From contig NZ_JANTYU010000006.1 of NCBI RefSeq assembly GCF_024806835.1, forward strand, positions 305,170 through 369,169: a stretch of DNA of 64,000 nt. Reading direction: 5' to 3'. The notes under the pieces were generated by a model that was not told the DNA's origin, did not search any database, and was given only the letters and a program-made list of their open reading frames with translations. This DNA comes from Xanthomonas sp. 3793 (GTDB lineage Bacteria > Pseudomonadota > Gammaproteobacteria > Xanthomonadales > Xanthomonadaceae). Within the stretch, counting starts at the first letter, position 1; every line of letters begins with the position of its first letter. This document shows positions 36,557 to 46,202 of the stretch, piece by piece. Both the position numbers and the translations under genes were made by a program.

Positions 36557-36979
36557 TCAGCGCATCTGCACGCTGATGCGTTTGCCGGCAGCGGGCAGAT
36601 CGAAAACGATCTCGTCGAAGTCGGGTTTGCGCATGCCGGTGGGGTTGTTGCTGAAGCCGTAGCCTTCCACCGGCATGCCGATCAGGTTGGTGTCCAGCTT
36701 GCCGTTGCTGTTCTCGTCGTGATTGATCATCACCGCGTAGCGTCCGGGGGCAAGATTCTTGAACTGGATGTGCGGCGTAGCGCTGGTGATCGGCACCGTT
36801 TGCGCCTGCACCGGCGGCTGTGCGCTGTTGAACTGCGCGGCCGAGGCGATCACCGCAACGCGCAGCTTGCCTTGCTGCGAGCGCAGGCCGCTGACGCCCA
36901 CGTCCAGATCGGCGGCGTTGGCGGCAGCGCTGCCAAGCAGTCCGGCGAGGGCGACAGCGGCATAAGTGCGGGCAAGCAT
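36557..36979 (-). CDS. DUF2141 family secreted protein
   Basis: 140 residues from the ATG at 36979 (AAGGAG six bases upstream). A signal peptide is visible (ARTYAAVALAGLLGSAAANA). The mature protein has the DUF2141 pattern, with DLDVGVSGLRSQQGKLRVAV, FKNLAPGRYAVMINHDENSN and GKLDTNLIGMPVEGYGFSNN. Such proteins are small beta-sandwiches of unknown function. In other bacteria DUF2141 genes also accompany carotenoid oxygenases, so this neighbour pair probably functions together. Confidence 0.9.
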   Translation of the reverse strand: MLARTYAAVALAGLLGSAAANAADLDVGVSGLRSQQGKLRVAVIASAAQFNSAQPPVQAQTVPITSATPHIQFKNLAPGRYAVMINHDENSNGKLDTNLIGMPVEGYGFSNNPTGMRKPDFDEIVFDLPAAGKRISVQMR

Positions 36980-37185
36980 GCAACTCTCCTTGCAACGATG
37001 GGGATGCGGTGCGTGGCGCTCGATGGTACGCAGCACACCAGCCTGGCTGCGGTGGCGGCCGTCGCACATCGACCGATGCACACCGACGACAGACAGTGCG
37101 GCACTGCTCGCACGTGCATGCAGCGCATGCCGAACCGGTGTGCGAGCGCGCGAAGCGCTGCTGCGTGCCATCGCGACTGCCAACC

Positions 37186-37752
37186 TCACCACACCAGCGG
37201 CAGCAGGCGCCGGCTCTGCGCGGCATAGGCCGGGTAGGCCACCGGAAACGCACGCTGCAGTGCGGCCTCTTCGATCCGAATGCGGTGCAGGAAGACCAAC
37301 GTCACCGGCACCACGATCGCCGCCACCGACAACGCGTTACCCATGCCCAGCGCCAGCCCGTAGAAGGCCATCAGCGCACCGGTATAGGACGGGTGACGCA
37401 GCCAGCGGTATGGGCCGCTGCGCACCAGTTGCTGGTCTGGCTGGATGGTCACATCCACCGTGAACCAGCGTGCCAGCACCTGGATGGCCCACACGCGCAA
37501 CGCCAGCCCACTGACGATCAGGGCGCAGCCGGCCCACTGCAGCGGTGCGTACCAGCCCTGCGGCCAGCGCGCCAGCCCGCTATAGGCCAGCGCCACCGCA
37601 ATGGCCAGCGCCACAGACAGCACCCGCCATAGCTGCTGCAGCGTGCCCTGATCGTGCGCGCCGCCATCGCTGGCGCGGCGACGGCGGCTGAGCAGCACTT
37701 CATGGCCAGCCCAGATCAGATTGAGTGCGAGAAACAGACTGGAAGCAGACAT
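37186..37752 (-). CDS. Isoprenylcysteine carboxyl methyltransferase-like membrane protein
   Basis: 188 residues, mostly membrane helices: LFLALNLIWAGHEVLL, LWRVLSVALAIAVALAYSGL, WAGCALIVSGLALRVWAIQV and GLALGMGNALSVAAIVVPVT. The methyltransferase signature of the ICMT/PEMT superfamily is present: QLVRSGPYRWLRHPSYTGAL and then RIRIEEAALQRAFPVAYPAY. The bacterial members of this family methylate unknown lipids or small molecules. The gene lies 206 bp upstream of DUF2141 on the same strand and is divergent from the histidine kinase gene. Confidence 0.85.
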   Translation of the reverse strand: MSASSLFLALNLIWAGHEVLLSRRRRASDGGAHDQGTLQQLWRVLSVALAIAVALAYSGLARWPQGWYAPLQWAGCALIVSGLALRVWAIQVLARWFTVDVTIQPDQQLVRSGPYRWLRHPSYTGALMAFYGLALGMGNALSVAAIVVPVTLVFLHRIRIEEAALQRAFPVAYPAYAAQSRRLLPLVW

Positions 37753-37907
37753 GGCGTGACTCCGGGAAAATGGATGGCTGGGTGATGCCAGTGTGCGCAG
37801 GCGCTGCGCACGGCACAGGGGCCGCAGGTCATCGACCCCACCTGCCGGAAGTCACTTTCTGCGTGCGCACCATTGCCGAGCGGCCACGCGGCGGTCAGCA
37901 TCGCCAC

Positions 37908-39011
37908 ATGACATGCCTCCTGCGCGACATCACCAAACCGCTGAACCTGGCCGGCGTGCTCACCATCGCCGGGGTCATGTTGTCGTTCGGCCCGGAGCTC
38001 GCGCCGTACGGGCAATGGCGCTGGCCCACGGTGATCGCCTTCACCCTGCTGTTCCTGCTGCGCTACCTGCTGCCGCCACGGCCGCTGCCGCAGCATGGCG
38101 CCCTGTTGCTGCAGGCAGTGCTGGCGGTGGCCCTGGTCTGGCTGGAGCCGCGCACGGGCACTTCGCCGGTGCTGCTGGTGCTGGTGGTCGCGCAGGCGGC
38201 GATGCGCTGGCAACCGCCGCAGGTGCTGGCGCTGATGCTGGCGCTCAATGTGGCCATGTATGCGGTCTTCGTGCAGGCGCACGTCCCACGCCCATTGCTG
38301 GTGGTGGTCATCTACACCAGCTTCCAGGCCTTTGCCGCGCTGACCGCCAACTACGCGCGCAGTGCCGAGCGCGCGCGCGATGCGCTGGCCTACGTCAACG
38401 CCGATCTGCTGGCCACCCGCGCGCTGCTGGCCGACAGCGCCCGCGACGCCGAACGCCTGCGCCTGGCGCGCGAGCTGCACGATGTGGCCGGGCACAAGCT
38501 CACCGCCATGCGCATCAATCTGCGCCTGCTCAGCGCCGACCCCGCGTTGGCGCAGCGCGATGACATTGCGGTGCTGGAGCAGCTGTCTGCCGAACTGCTG
38601 GCCGACATCCGCAACGTGGTGCAGTCCATGCGCGACGATCGGGGCCTGGACCTGCAGACCGCGTTGCGCGCGCTGGCCGCACCGTTCCCGCGTCCGGCCC
38701 TGCGCCTGCGCATCGACCCGGACGTGCGCATCACCGATGCCCGCGTGGCCGACATGTTGCTGCGGCTGGTACAGGAGGCGCTGACCAATGCCGTGCGGCA
38801 TGCCGATGCCGACGAAGTGGCGGTGCATCTGCAATGCGAGAATGCGCAGCTGCGGGTGGACATCGAAGACGACGGCCGCCGCGCCGAGCGCATCCGCGAA
38901 GGCAACGGCATCACCGGCATGCGCGAGCGCCTGGCGGCCTTGCACGGCCAACTCGACCTTGGCCTCACCCCCACGGGCGGCATGCATCTGACTGCGAGAG
39001 TTCCGGTATGA
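37908..39011 (+). CDS. Sensor histidine kinase of the DesK/NarL-partner type
   Basis: About 367 residues from the ATG at 37908; the start is uncertain because no ribosome-binding site is clear. Six or so membrane helices occupy the first 140 residues (LAGVLTIAGVMLSFGPEL, VIAFTLLFLLRYLL, LLVLVVAQAAM, LALNVAMYAVFVQAH, LLVVVIYTSFQAFAALTA). A HisKA_3 dimerisation domain follows, with the phospho-acceptor H191 in LARELHDVAGHKLTAMRINL. The HATPase domain contains QEALTNAVRHADADEVAV and GNGITGMRERLAALHGQLDL. The cognate regulator is the next gene. The last 131 bp of this gene are duplicated immediately after the stop. Confidence 0.9.
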   Translation: MTCLLRDITKPLNLAGVLTIAGVMLSFGPELAPYGQWRWPTVIAFTLLFLLRYLLPPRPLPQHGALLLQAVLAVALVWLEPRTGTSPVLLVLVVAQAAMRWQPPQVLALMLALNVAMYAVFVQAHVPRPLLVVVIYTSFQAFAALTANYARSAERARDALAYVNADLLATRALLADSARDAERLRLARELHDVAGHKLTAMRINLRLLSADPALAQRDDIAVLEQLSAELLADIRNVVQSMRDDRGLDLQTALRALAAPFPRPALRLRIDPDVRITDARVADMLLRLVQEALTNAVRHADADEVAVHLQCENAQLRVDIEDDGRRAERIREGNGITGMRERLAALHGQLDLGLTPTGGMHLTARVPV

Positions 39012-39020
39012 GTCCACTCG

Positions 39021-39150
39021 CGCCGGGCGCATCCGCGAAGGCAATGGCATCGCCGGCATGCGCGAGCGCCTGGCCGCCTTGCACGGCCAACTCGACCTTG
39101 GCCTTACCCCCACTGGCGGCATGCATCTGACTGCGAGAGTTCCGGTATGA
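39021..39150 (+). repeat. 139-bp tandem duplication of the histidine kinase 3' end
   Basis: The segment 39021-39150 repeats 38882-39011 with a constant 139-bp offset and about five base differences, including the start of the response regulator gene (ATGAGTYCACT). The period is not a multiple of three, so the duplicate cannot extend the kinase. Before the duplication the kinase stop would have overlapped the regulator ATG as ATGA. Now an extra copy of that stop/start lies between the genes at 39008-39011. Confidence 0.9.
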
Positions 39151-39779
39151 GTTCACTTCGAATCGCCCTGGCCGACGACCAGATCCTGGTCCGTGCCGGC
39201 TTGCGCGCCTTGCTGCAGCAACAAGGCGTGGAGGTGGTCTGCGAGGCCGACGACGGCCAGGCATTGCTGGATGCGCTGAGCACCACCTCGGTGGATGTGG
39301 TGCTCAGCGATATCCGCATGCCAGGCATCGACGGCATCCAGGCGCTGGAGCAACTGCGCGCCCGCGGCGACCGCACCCCGGTACTGCTGCTGACCACCTT
39401 CGACGACAGCGACCTGCTGCTGCGCGCCACCGAAGCCGGCGCACAGGGCTTCCTGCTCAAGGATGCCGCCCCCGAAGACCTGCGCGATGCCATCGCCCGC
39501 GTCGCCGCCGGCGACACCCTGCTGCAACCGGTCAGCACCGACCCGGTGCGCGCGCGTTACCAGTTCCGCGACCAGCAGGCGCCGAGCGAGACCTTCAGCG
39601 AACGCGAGGTGGCGATCCTGCGCCTGCTGGCCGGCGGCTATTCCAACAAGGAAATCGCCCGCACCCTGTTCCTGGCCGACGGCACGGTGAAGAACTACGT
39701 CTCCACCATCCTGGAAAAGCTCGGCACCCGCGACCGCACCAGGGCGGTGTTGAAGGCGATCACGCTGCGGGTGATTTGA
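39147..39779 (+). CDS. NarL-type response regulator
   Basis: 210 residues. The receiver domain has its phospho-acceptor at D55 (DVVLSDIRMPGIDGIQAL), the conserved TTFDDSDLLLRATEAGAQGF and K in FLLKDAAPEDLRDAI. The C-terminal LuxR-type helix-turn-helix is SEREVAILRLLAGGYSNKEI followed by ARTLFLADGTVKNYVSTILE. It is the partner of the kinase upstream and would act as a transcription regulator; the target genes are unknown, with the divergent methyltransferase gene being a candidate. Confidence 0.93.
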   Translation: MSSLRIALADDQILVRAGLRALLQQQGVEVVCEADDGQALLDALSTTSVDVVLSDIRMPGIDGIQALEQLRARGDRTPVLLLTTFDDSDLLLRATEAGAQGFLLKDAAPEDLRDAIARVAAGDTLLQPVSTDPVRARYQFRDQQAPSETFSEREVAILRLLAGGYSNKEIARTLFLADGTVKNYVSTILEKLGTRDRTRAVLKAITLRVI

Positions 39780-40756
39780 GGGCGGGGATTGGGGAGTCGG
39801 GAGTCGGGATTGGTAAGAGCGCATCCCGGGGCCGGCGTGAGGGTGGGATTGGGATTGGGATTGGTACAGGCGCTACCGCGCGGCGTTTGGTTGGGATTGG
39901 GAGATCAAGAGTTGGCAGTGGGGGGCAAGCGCTTTCGGCAGCGGCAGACGGCAGCGGCAGGCGACAGAGGACAAGCAGTAGCCGATGCAACCAGGAGCTC
40001 AAAGCCCCTCTCCCGCCTGCGGGGGCTGGGGTGAGGGTACGGGGCGAAGCCAGACGCTGAACCCGACAACACGGGGCTTCGCCCATCCCTCCTGGGCAGC
40101 TTCGTGCGAATGGTCGACGAGATAAGAGGAACCCTAAAGCCCCTCTCCCGCCTGCGGGAGAGGGGTTGGGGTGAGGGTACGGTGCGAAGCCAGGCGCGCT
40201 GGCGGGTCAACCAGGCTTCGCTCAAGACGCCTGCTCCATCTTGCTGTTTCAAAAGCAATTTCCAGCATCCGTCAGCCTCGGCAGCAACCGTAAGATTGCC
40301 GTCAGGTCCCGCAGCGGGCCACCCGCGAAGGTGTCCCGGCGGCCACTGGCGCCGCCCGGAAACGCGCCGCGCTCCGGTCTGCTGCGGAGCTCGTCATGCG
40401 CTTCTTCCAACATCTTGGCTTGCTGTTGATGGTGTCCGTTGCAGTCGCGTGGTCGTCCCCGACGCAGGCCGAGTTGCCAGGTCCATGGATCCAGGCCGCA
40501 CTTCCGGCGTGAATTGCGAGTTGAGCCAACCGCGTTATGCGCCGTCGCTGCAGCACCGGCGAGCCTGTCGGGGCAGGCTGCATGCCGCCGGCAGCGCGGG
40601 AGCGAATGTCGCGCACGAGGAGTTGGCCGACGTCTGGTCGAGCAACCTGTCCTTGCAAGGGGCTCGGCTGTGCGAGGACCGCCACTGGCGGCCCTCGCGA
40701 TGCGGCGGCTGTCGGTATCCGTATGACGTTGGTGACCGCCGGGGGGGACCTAAGCT
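39780..40756. other. 977-bp spacer of intergenic repeats, with one candidate small peptide gene
   Basis: It begins with a GGGATTGGG/AGTCGGG tail of the type also seen at 7557, 46040 and 46625. There are further GGATTGGGATTGG runs at 39846-39867. Two direct copies of CCCCTCTCCCGCCTGCGGG...GGGTGAGGGTACGG...GCGAAGCCAG lie at 40011-40053 and 40139-40195. The small frame at 40396-40512 is listed separately. The other open frames are shadows of these repeats or Arg/Ala-rich. Confidence 0.65.
40396..40512 (+). CDS. Candidate small secreted peptide or 5' remnant of a broken gene
   Basis: A 38-codon frame beginning at an ATG with GGAG seven bases upstream. It encodes a good signal-peptide-like sequence (RFFQHLGLLLMVSVAVAWS then PTQAELPGPWIQAALPA). 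In another frame just after its stop there is a longer Cys-containing run to 40760 that could have been the rest of the gene before a frameshift. It might equally be chance. No family recognised. Confidence 0.3.
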   Translation: MRFFQHLGLLLMVSVAVAWSSPTQAELPGPWIQAALPA

Positions 40757-41164
40757 CTAGGGAGTGATCTGCGGATCGTTGCCCACTTCAGGGTCGCAGC
40801 TGAAGGTTTCCCCACGCTGCAGGTCCTCGACGACCACCATGAAGAAGATCAGTGTCGAGCGATCGTTGGCATTGCGAAACGAGACCCAGCGGCCGTCGGG
40901 GTCGTACTCAATGTTGCTGATCTGATTCTGCGAGTCGGAACTGATCAGCTTGCGAATCCTGAAATTGAAGCCTACCGCCTCGTCGAACCGGTAACGCATG
41001 GTGACGTTGCGATGGTGGCCCGGCACCAGCACCATCCCTGGCTGGTAGTGATAGTGGTACTTCCCGTGGCCGGTATTGCCGCCGATCTCCACATAGGCCA
41101 CCGACATTGCGCAATCAATGTTCGTACCGGGATGGCACGCGATCTTGTTTTCCTGTTCCGTCAT
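40757..41164 (-). CDS. Unknown 135-residue protein coupled to the STAND ATPase gene
   Basis: The ATG at 41164 overlaps the stop of the STAND protein gene by 4 bp (ATGA). The sequence has GGNTGHGKYHYHYQPGMVLV followed by PGHHRNVTMRYRFDEAVGFN, and FRIRKLISSDSQNQISNIEY then DPDGRWVSFRNANDRSTLI. It looks like a small beta-rich soluble protein with a His-rich patch, and has no signal peptide. The family is unknown to me. The tight coupling points to a functional link with the STAND protein. Confidence 0.8.
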   Translation of the reverse strand: MTEQENKIACHPGTNIDCAMSVAYVEIGGNTGHGKYHYHYQPGMVLVPGHHRNVTMRYRFDEAVGFNFRIRKLISSDSQNQISNIEYDPDGRWVSFRNANDRSTLIFFMVVVEDLQRGETFSCDPEVGNDPQITP

Positions 41165-44100
41165 GACGAGGTCTGTTCCTTGAGGAGCGGGGCGTAAAAG
41201 GAAACGAACCCCGGGTGACGGTAGCCCGCCTGATACAACCACCCGAGTTGTTGCATGACTGCCGCCTGCCGGCCCAGGAGGATCTGCGCCCGGACCCATG
41301 GATCGAGCAGGGCCTTGTTGTGGCTGGCACCGGCGTCGGCACCGAGTACCGCCACCGCGCGCTCCCAGCATGCGCGCGCTGCCGCTGTCTTGCCGGCTGC
41401 GGCGTGTTGTTCGCCTTGCCATACCAGTGCGTGGGCGAGGGTGGTCGGTCCTAGCGGGTCTTGCGGCCGGGCGCGATGCAGGGCCTCCAGCCGGGCGACG
41501 CTGGCCTGTAATGCCGCCGCACGGGCAGCCGCTGCATTCGGCTGCAGATACGCCAGCCGCAGAGCGATTACCGCGTCCAGCCATTGCCATTCCGGCAACG
41601 GCTGACGCTGCTGCAGCAAGGGTGCCAGGCGTTGCCGGGCCTGTTGCAGTGCGCGTTGCCCCTGCGCGGGCCGTCCGTCCAGAGCGGTCGCCCAGCCGAT
41701 CTGCGCGTAGGCATGGGCCAGGTCGCGCTGCCATTGCAGGTTATCCGGCTGCAGGGCCACCAACGGTTGCAGGATTGCCACGGTCGCCTGTGCATCGGTC
41801 TGCGCTTGCGCGTTTTGACCGCGTGCCAGCGCCAGGTTGGATGCCAGCAGCAACGAAGTGGCCAGCCGACGTCGCCATGTGTCTGCATCGGGCGTGGCCG
41901 CCACCAGCGTGCGCAGCATGGAGATCTGTTCGCGGTACCCGGCTTCGGCCGGCGCCAGCAGACCTTGCGTCTCCTGTGCCGAGCTGCGCCAGGACAGTCC
42001 ATTGATCAACTCATATCGCACATTGGTGTTCTCGGGCGCGGCGGCAAGCACGCGCTGTTTGAGCGCAATCGAGCGGGTGAACAAGGGGATGGCGCTGGCT
42101 GAATCGCCCACGTTCTGCGCGAGCGAACCGAGATTGGTGAGCGCGTAGGACAGTTCCAACTGCCAACGTGGGTCGTGCGGTGCGGTGCGTTGCAAGTCCT
42201 CGGCAATGGCCAGATAGCGCGACCAGTGCTCACGCGCCAACGCTGGTTGCTTGCGTTGATACTCCAGATACCCGCGCCAATACGCGGCCTGCCCGGTCTC
42301 TGCCCGTGCCTCCAGCAAGGACGGCGCATGGTGCACCGCTTGCTCGGCGATAGTGGCGGCGCGCAGGAATGCCGCTTGTGCCTGATCGAGCTTGCCTTGG
42401 TTCATCAGTACCTCGCCGGTCGTGCGCAAGGCACGCGCATGGTTGACCAGCTCGTCCGGCTGCATGCCGGCGCTAGGCAAATCCTCCAGATACCGCAGCG
42501 AGCGGCTGCCCACGCTGTCGAGCAGCTTGAGGTTGCCAACGGTGCGCAACTGCTCGGCCAGATCGCCCAGCATGTAGCCCACCAGTTGCTGCGCCTGGTC
42601 GCGGCGTTCTTCTGCCACCTGCTGGGCCTGCCGCGCCTGCCAACCGAGCAGGAGCGATGCGCTGGCCAGCACCACCAGCAAGGTGGCGGCTGTCGCATAC
42701 AGGCCGCGGCGGTGTCGCTGCGAGCGCTCGCAGGCGCGCAGGAATGCCACGTCCACCGCATCCAGGTCCTGCGGCATGCGCCGCGCGGCTTCGCGCGCTT
42801 CGCTCAACGGGCGCCCGCTGTTGAGCAGGTGATCGCTACGCCGGCCCTCGCTTGCCCAACGCTGCGCGGCCAGCTGCAGGCGCTTGCGTGCCTGCAGCAG
42901 CCGGCGATTTTCGTGGATCCACTCGGCCGCACGTGGCCATTGCCGCAACAAGGCTTCGTGCGCCACCGCAAACCCCGGCTCGCCGGCCACCAGCTCGCTG
43001 ACGAACAGCCGCGCATGCACGAAGGCAGCGACCAGCGCGTGCGCCGCACCGTCGGCCGGCAATGCCGACCAGGGCGCACGGCGTGCGGTCACCGCCGCGC
43101 TGTCGGGGTGGATCACGCTCAGCTGTGTCAGCACCTCGCCCAGTGCCGCTTGCGCAGCGGCCGGCAATGCACGAAAGGTCGCTTCGGCGTGATGCGCCAG
43201 CGCGCCCTCCAGCCCACCCAGTGCGCGATAGGCCGCAAAGGTCAGCAGGCCATCGTCGCTGCGCTGCGCGTGCAGCGCATGCAATAGATGCTGCAACAAC
43301 GGCAACGCATCGGGCTGGCGCGCGGTGGCATCGCGCAGTACATCGTCCAGGCGGCTGGCGCTGTCGTGTTCTTCTTCGAAGCGCAGCCCGGCCATGGCCG
43401 CCGGCACGCGAATGATCTGGCCGATCTCGCCATCGCGCGGTGGCAGCAGATCCACGTGCCCGTCGCCGCGTTTGAGCTCGACGATGTCCGGCAACGCATC
43501 GATCAGGCGCGGATAAAAGTCGCTGCGGGTCAGCAGCAGCACCGCCACATTTGCGCTGCTGCACAGCGCCTGCAATGTGGCGGCCAGCGCGCTGCGGTCG
43601 GCATCGGTGATGCCGGGCGTGGCCACCATGGCTTCGGCATGGTCGATCACCAGCAGCAGGTGCCGCTGGGCCTGTGCGCTATCGCGTGCGGGTCCGCCTT
43701 GCCGCATCGCCTCGCCGATGGCGGCATGCAGCGGGGCAGGGTGCTGCAACCACTCGGCAAGCCGGGCCAGTTGCGCGGGCGAGAACACCGCACGCCCGGC
43801 GACTGACCACTCGCCAAGTGCGCGCGCGAGCGTGTCGTGCACGTCGCCGCCGCGGCATTGCGCCAGGTTGCAGTAGGTCACCGCCACCGCTTCCAGCCCA
43901 TCCAGCCCGCCGGTGTGCGACAGCAACGGCACCACGCCGGCCCGCAGCAACGAGGTCTTGCCGCAGCCGCTGGCCCCGCTCACCAGCACCAGCCCGCGCT
44001 GGCTGTGCAGCTGCGCGCGCAACGCGGCCACCACCTGCGCAATCGCATGGCTGCGGCCGAAAAACACCTCTGCGTGCGCCGGGTCGAAGGCCTGCAGACC

Positions 44101-44511
44101 CACATACGGGCTGCCCTGCGCCCACGATTGGGTGCCGATCACCGCGCCGCGATAGTCCTGCGGAAACACCACCTTGGGCAGCAGCCGATAGCCGCGTTTG
44201 CGGATGGTTTCGATGTAGCGCGGCTGGCGGCTGTCGTCGCCCAGCTTGCGGCGCAGCTGGGCGATGGTCTTGTGCACCGGGTTGTCGCCGTAGAAGCTGC
44301 CGTGCCACACCTCGATCAGCAATTGCTCGGCGCTGATCACTTCGCCGGCGCGTTCGGCCAGTGCGATCAGCACTTCCATCATGCGTGGTTCCAGCGCGAT
44401 GGTCTGGCCGTCGTCGATCAGCGTCAGCCGCTCCGGTTCGACCAGCAACGGACCCAGGCGGAACCGCGGAACGGAGCTCAGCTGCGTGACGCGCTCGCTA
44501 CGAAGGGACAT
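41161..44511 (-). CDS. Winged-helix / STAND NTPase / TPR membrane protein
   Basis: 1116 residues. I start at the ATG at 44511 (SLRSERVTQLSSVPRFRLGP). Residues about 15-110 are an OmpR/CadC-type winged helix (ALEPRMMEVLIALAERAGEV and IETIRKRGYRLLPKVVF). From about 130 a STAND-type NTPase follows (SPYVGLQAFDPAHAEVFFGR) with the P-loop GASGCGKTSL at about 178-187, and LLLVIDHAEAMVA as Walker B. A single hydrophobic segment at about 597-620 (LYATAATLLVVLASASLLLG) should anchor it in the membrane. The remainder is TPR-like (RSLRYLEDLPSAGM, RALRTTGEVLMNQGKLDQAQ, LTNLGSLAQNVGDSASAIPL). STAND ATPases act as signal-sensing switches; the trigger here is unknown. The downstream gene overlaps by 4 bp. 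Confidence 0.88.
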   Translation of the reverse strand: MSLRSERVTQLSSVPRFRLGPLLVEPERLTLIDDGQTIALEPRMMEVLIALAERAGEVISAEQLLIEVWHGSFYGDNPVHKTIAQLRRKLGDDSRQPRYIETIRKRGYRLLPKVVFPQDYRGAVIGTQSWAQGSPYVGLQAFDPAHAEVFFGRSHAIAQVVAALRAQLHSQRGLVLVSGASGCGKTSLLRAGVVPLLSHTGGLDGLEAVAVTYCNLAQCRGGDVHDTLARALGEWSVAGRAVFSPAQLARLAEWLQHPAPLHAAIGEAMRQGGPARDSAQAQRHLLLVIDHAEAMVATPGITDADRSALAATLQALCSSANVAVLLLTRSDFYPRLIDALPDIVELKRGDGHVDLLPPRDGEIGQIIRVPAAMAGLRFEEEHDSASRLDDVLRDATARQPDALPLLQHLLHALHAQRSDDGLLTFAAYRALGGLEGALAHHAEATFRALPAAAQAALGEVLTQLSVIHPDSAAVTARRAPWSALPADGAAHALVAAFVHARLFVSELVAGEPGFAVAHEALLRQWPRAAEWIHENRRLLQARKRLQLAAQRWASEGRRSDHLLNSGRPLSEAREAARRMPQDLDAVDVAFLRACERSQRHRRGLYATAATLLVVLASASLLLGWQARQAQQVAEERRDQAQQLVGYMLGDLAEQLRTVGNLKLLDSVGSRSLRYLEDLPSAGMQPDELVNHARALRTTGEVLMNQGKLDQAQAAFLRAATIAEQAVHHAPSLLEARAETGQAAYWRGYLEYQRKQPALAREHWSRYLAIAEDLQRTAPHDPRWQLELSYALTNLGSLAQNVGDSASAIPLFTRSIALKQRVLAAAPENTNVRYELINGLSWRSSAQETQGLLAPAEAGYREQISMLRTLVAATPDADTWRRRLATSLLLASNLALARGQNAQAQTDAQATVAILQPLVALQPDNLQWQRDLAHAYAQIGWATALDGRPAQGQRALQQARQRLAPLLQQRQPLPEWQWLDAVIALRLAYLQPNAAAARAAALQASVARLEALHRARPQDPLGPTTLAHALVWQGEQHAAAGKTAAARACWERAVAVLGADAGASHNKALLDPWVRAQILLGRQAAVMQQLGWLYQAGYRHPGFVSFYAPLLKEQTSS

Positions 44512-44826
44512 CGGTCGAATACCGGTCGTACAACTGGAAGGGGCCTGGACAATCGTCAACAGACACGGCACGGCAGGCCCGGAAAATAGCACAGCCGTTG
44601 CGGCCGCAATCGCCCGATCTCGCGCTTTCGCCGCGGCGGCGCCTGTGCGCAGGCTGGCGTGTCGGGGCGTGGCGCAATGGCGGCAAGTGCGGCGATGCAC
44701 GTTCTGGTCGGTTGTCGTGCCGGGCGCGCAGCCCTCCATACAGCAGCGTGTGTTGCGCATCAGGCTGTTTCGCATGCGGTGCACCGATTAAGATGCCGCC
44801 AGCATCTTGCTGACCAGGAGTCCACG
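44512..44826. other. Divergent promoter region between the STAND gene and fabV
   Basis: A 315-bp spacer. Frames extending both adjacent genes into it are not conserved in character. The fabV ribosome-binding site (CAGGAG) lies at about 44815-44820. No repeat was noticed. Confidence 0.5.
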
Positions 44827-46035
44827 TTGATCATCCATCCCAAAGTGCGCGGTTTCATCTGCACCACCACGCATCCGCTTGGCTGCGAGCGCAATGTGCT
44901 CGAGCAGATCGCCGCAACGCGCGCACGCGGCGTGCGCAACGACGGCCCGAAGAAGGTGCTGGTGATCGGCGCGTCCAGCGGCTACGGCCTGGCCTCGCGC
45001 ATCACCGCCGCGTTCGGCTTCGGCGCCGACACGCTGGGCGTGTTCTTCGAAAAACCCGGCACCGCCAGCAAGGCCGGTACCGCCGGCTGGTACAACTCGG
45101 CCGCGTTCGACAAGCACGCCAAGGCCGCCGGTTTGTACAGCAAGTCGATCAATGGCGATGCGTTTTCCGATGCCGCACGCGAAAAGGTCATCGAACTGAT
45201 CAAGACCGAGATGGGCGGCCAGGTCGATCTGGTCGTGTACTCGCTGGCCTCGCCGGTGCGCAAGCTGCCGGGCAGCGGCGAAGTGAAGCGCTCGGCACTC
45301 AAGCCGATCGGCAACACCTACACCGCCACCGCCATCGACACCAACAAGGACACCATCATCCAGGCCTCGATCGAGCCGGCCAGCGAGCAGGAGATCGACG
45401 ACACCATCACCGTGATGGGCGGGCAGGATTGGGAGCTATGGATCGACGCGCTGGAAGGCGCCGGTGTGCTTGCCGATGGCGCGCGCAGCGTGGCCTTCAG
45501 CTATATCGGCACCGAAATCACCTGGCCGATCTACTGGCATGGCGCGCTCGGCAAGGCCAAGGTCGATCTGGACCACACCGCGCAGCGCTTGAATGCGCGC
45601 CTGGGCAAGCACGGCGGCAGCGCCAACGTGGCGGTGCTCAAGTCGGTGGTGACCCAGGCCAGCGCCGCGATCCCGGTGATGCCGCTGTACATCTCCATGG
45701 TCTACAAGATCATGAAGGAAAAGGGCCTGCACGAAGGCACCATCGACCAGCTGGACCGCCTGTTCCGCGAGCGCTTGTATCGCCAGGACGGCCAGCCGGC
45801 CGAGCTGGACGACGAAAATCGCCTGCGCCTGGACGACTGGGAACTGCGCGACGACGTGCAGGACGCCTGCAAGGCGCTATGGCCGCAGGTCACCACCGAA
45901 AACCTGTTCCAGCTCACCGACTACGCCGGCTACAAGCACGAGTTCCTCAAGCTGTTCGGCTTCGAACGCGACGACGTGGATTACGACGCCGATGTGGAGA
46001 CGGACGTGAGCTTCGACTGCGTCGAGCTGAGCTGA
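44827..46035 (+). CDS. fabV: Trans-2-enoyl-ACP reductase FabV
   Basis: 402 residues, the length of the Xanthomonas FabV. It reduces enoyl-ACP in fatty-acid elongation, in the cytoplasm, with NADH; FabV enzymes are known to be insensitive to triclosan. The start is a TTG at 44827, seven bases after AGGAG, giving [20 protein letters not shown]. The cofactor-binding segment is [20 protein letters not shown], and the catalytic Y-x8-K motif is [10 protein letters not shown] (in [20 protein letters not shown]). The C-terminus [20 protein letters not shown] is typical. Confidence 0.97.
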   Translation: MIIHPKVRGFICTTTHPLGCERNVLEQIAATRARGVRNDGPKKVLVIGASSGYGLASRITAAFGFGADTLGVFFEKPGTASKAGTAGWYNSAAFDKHAKAAGLYSKSINGDAFSDAAREKVIELIKTEMGGQVDLVVYSLASPVRKLPGSGEVKRSALKPIGNTYTATAIDTNKDTIIQASIEPASEQEIDDTITVMGGQDWELWIDALEGAGVLADGARSVAFSYIGTEITWPIYWHGALGKAKVDLDHTAQRLNARLGKHGGSANVAVLKSVVTQASAAIPVMPLYISMVYKIMKEKGLHEGTIDQLDRLFRERLYRQDGQPAELDDENRLRLDDWELRDDVQDACKALWPQVTTENLFQLTDYAGYKHEFLKLFGFERDDVDYDADVETDVSFDCVELS

Positions 46036-46202
46036 GAGCAGGGATTCGGGAATCGGGATTTGGGATTCGCAAGAGCGGTGGGTGACTGCATCGCTGATCT
46101 TCGGCGAATCCAAATGCGTTGCGGCAAGGACAATCGGCAAGCGATGCCGGTTGCCCTTGCTGTTACGAATCCCAAATCCCAAATCCCAAATCCCCGCCCC
46201 CA

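Noticed and set aside
39008..39130. Short frame starting at the first ATG of the duplicated kinase/regulator junction
   Set aside because: It is an out-of-frame reading of the duplicated segment, not a gene.
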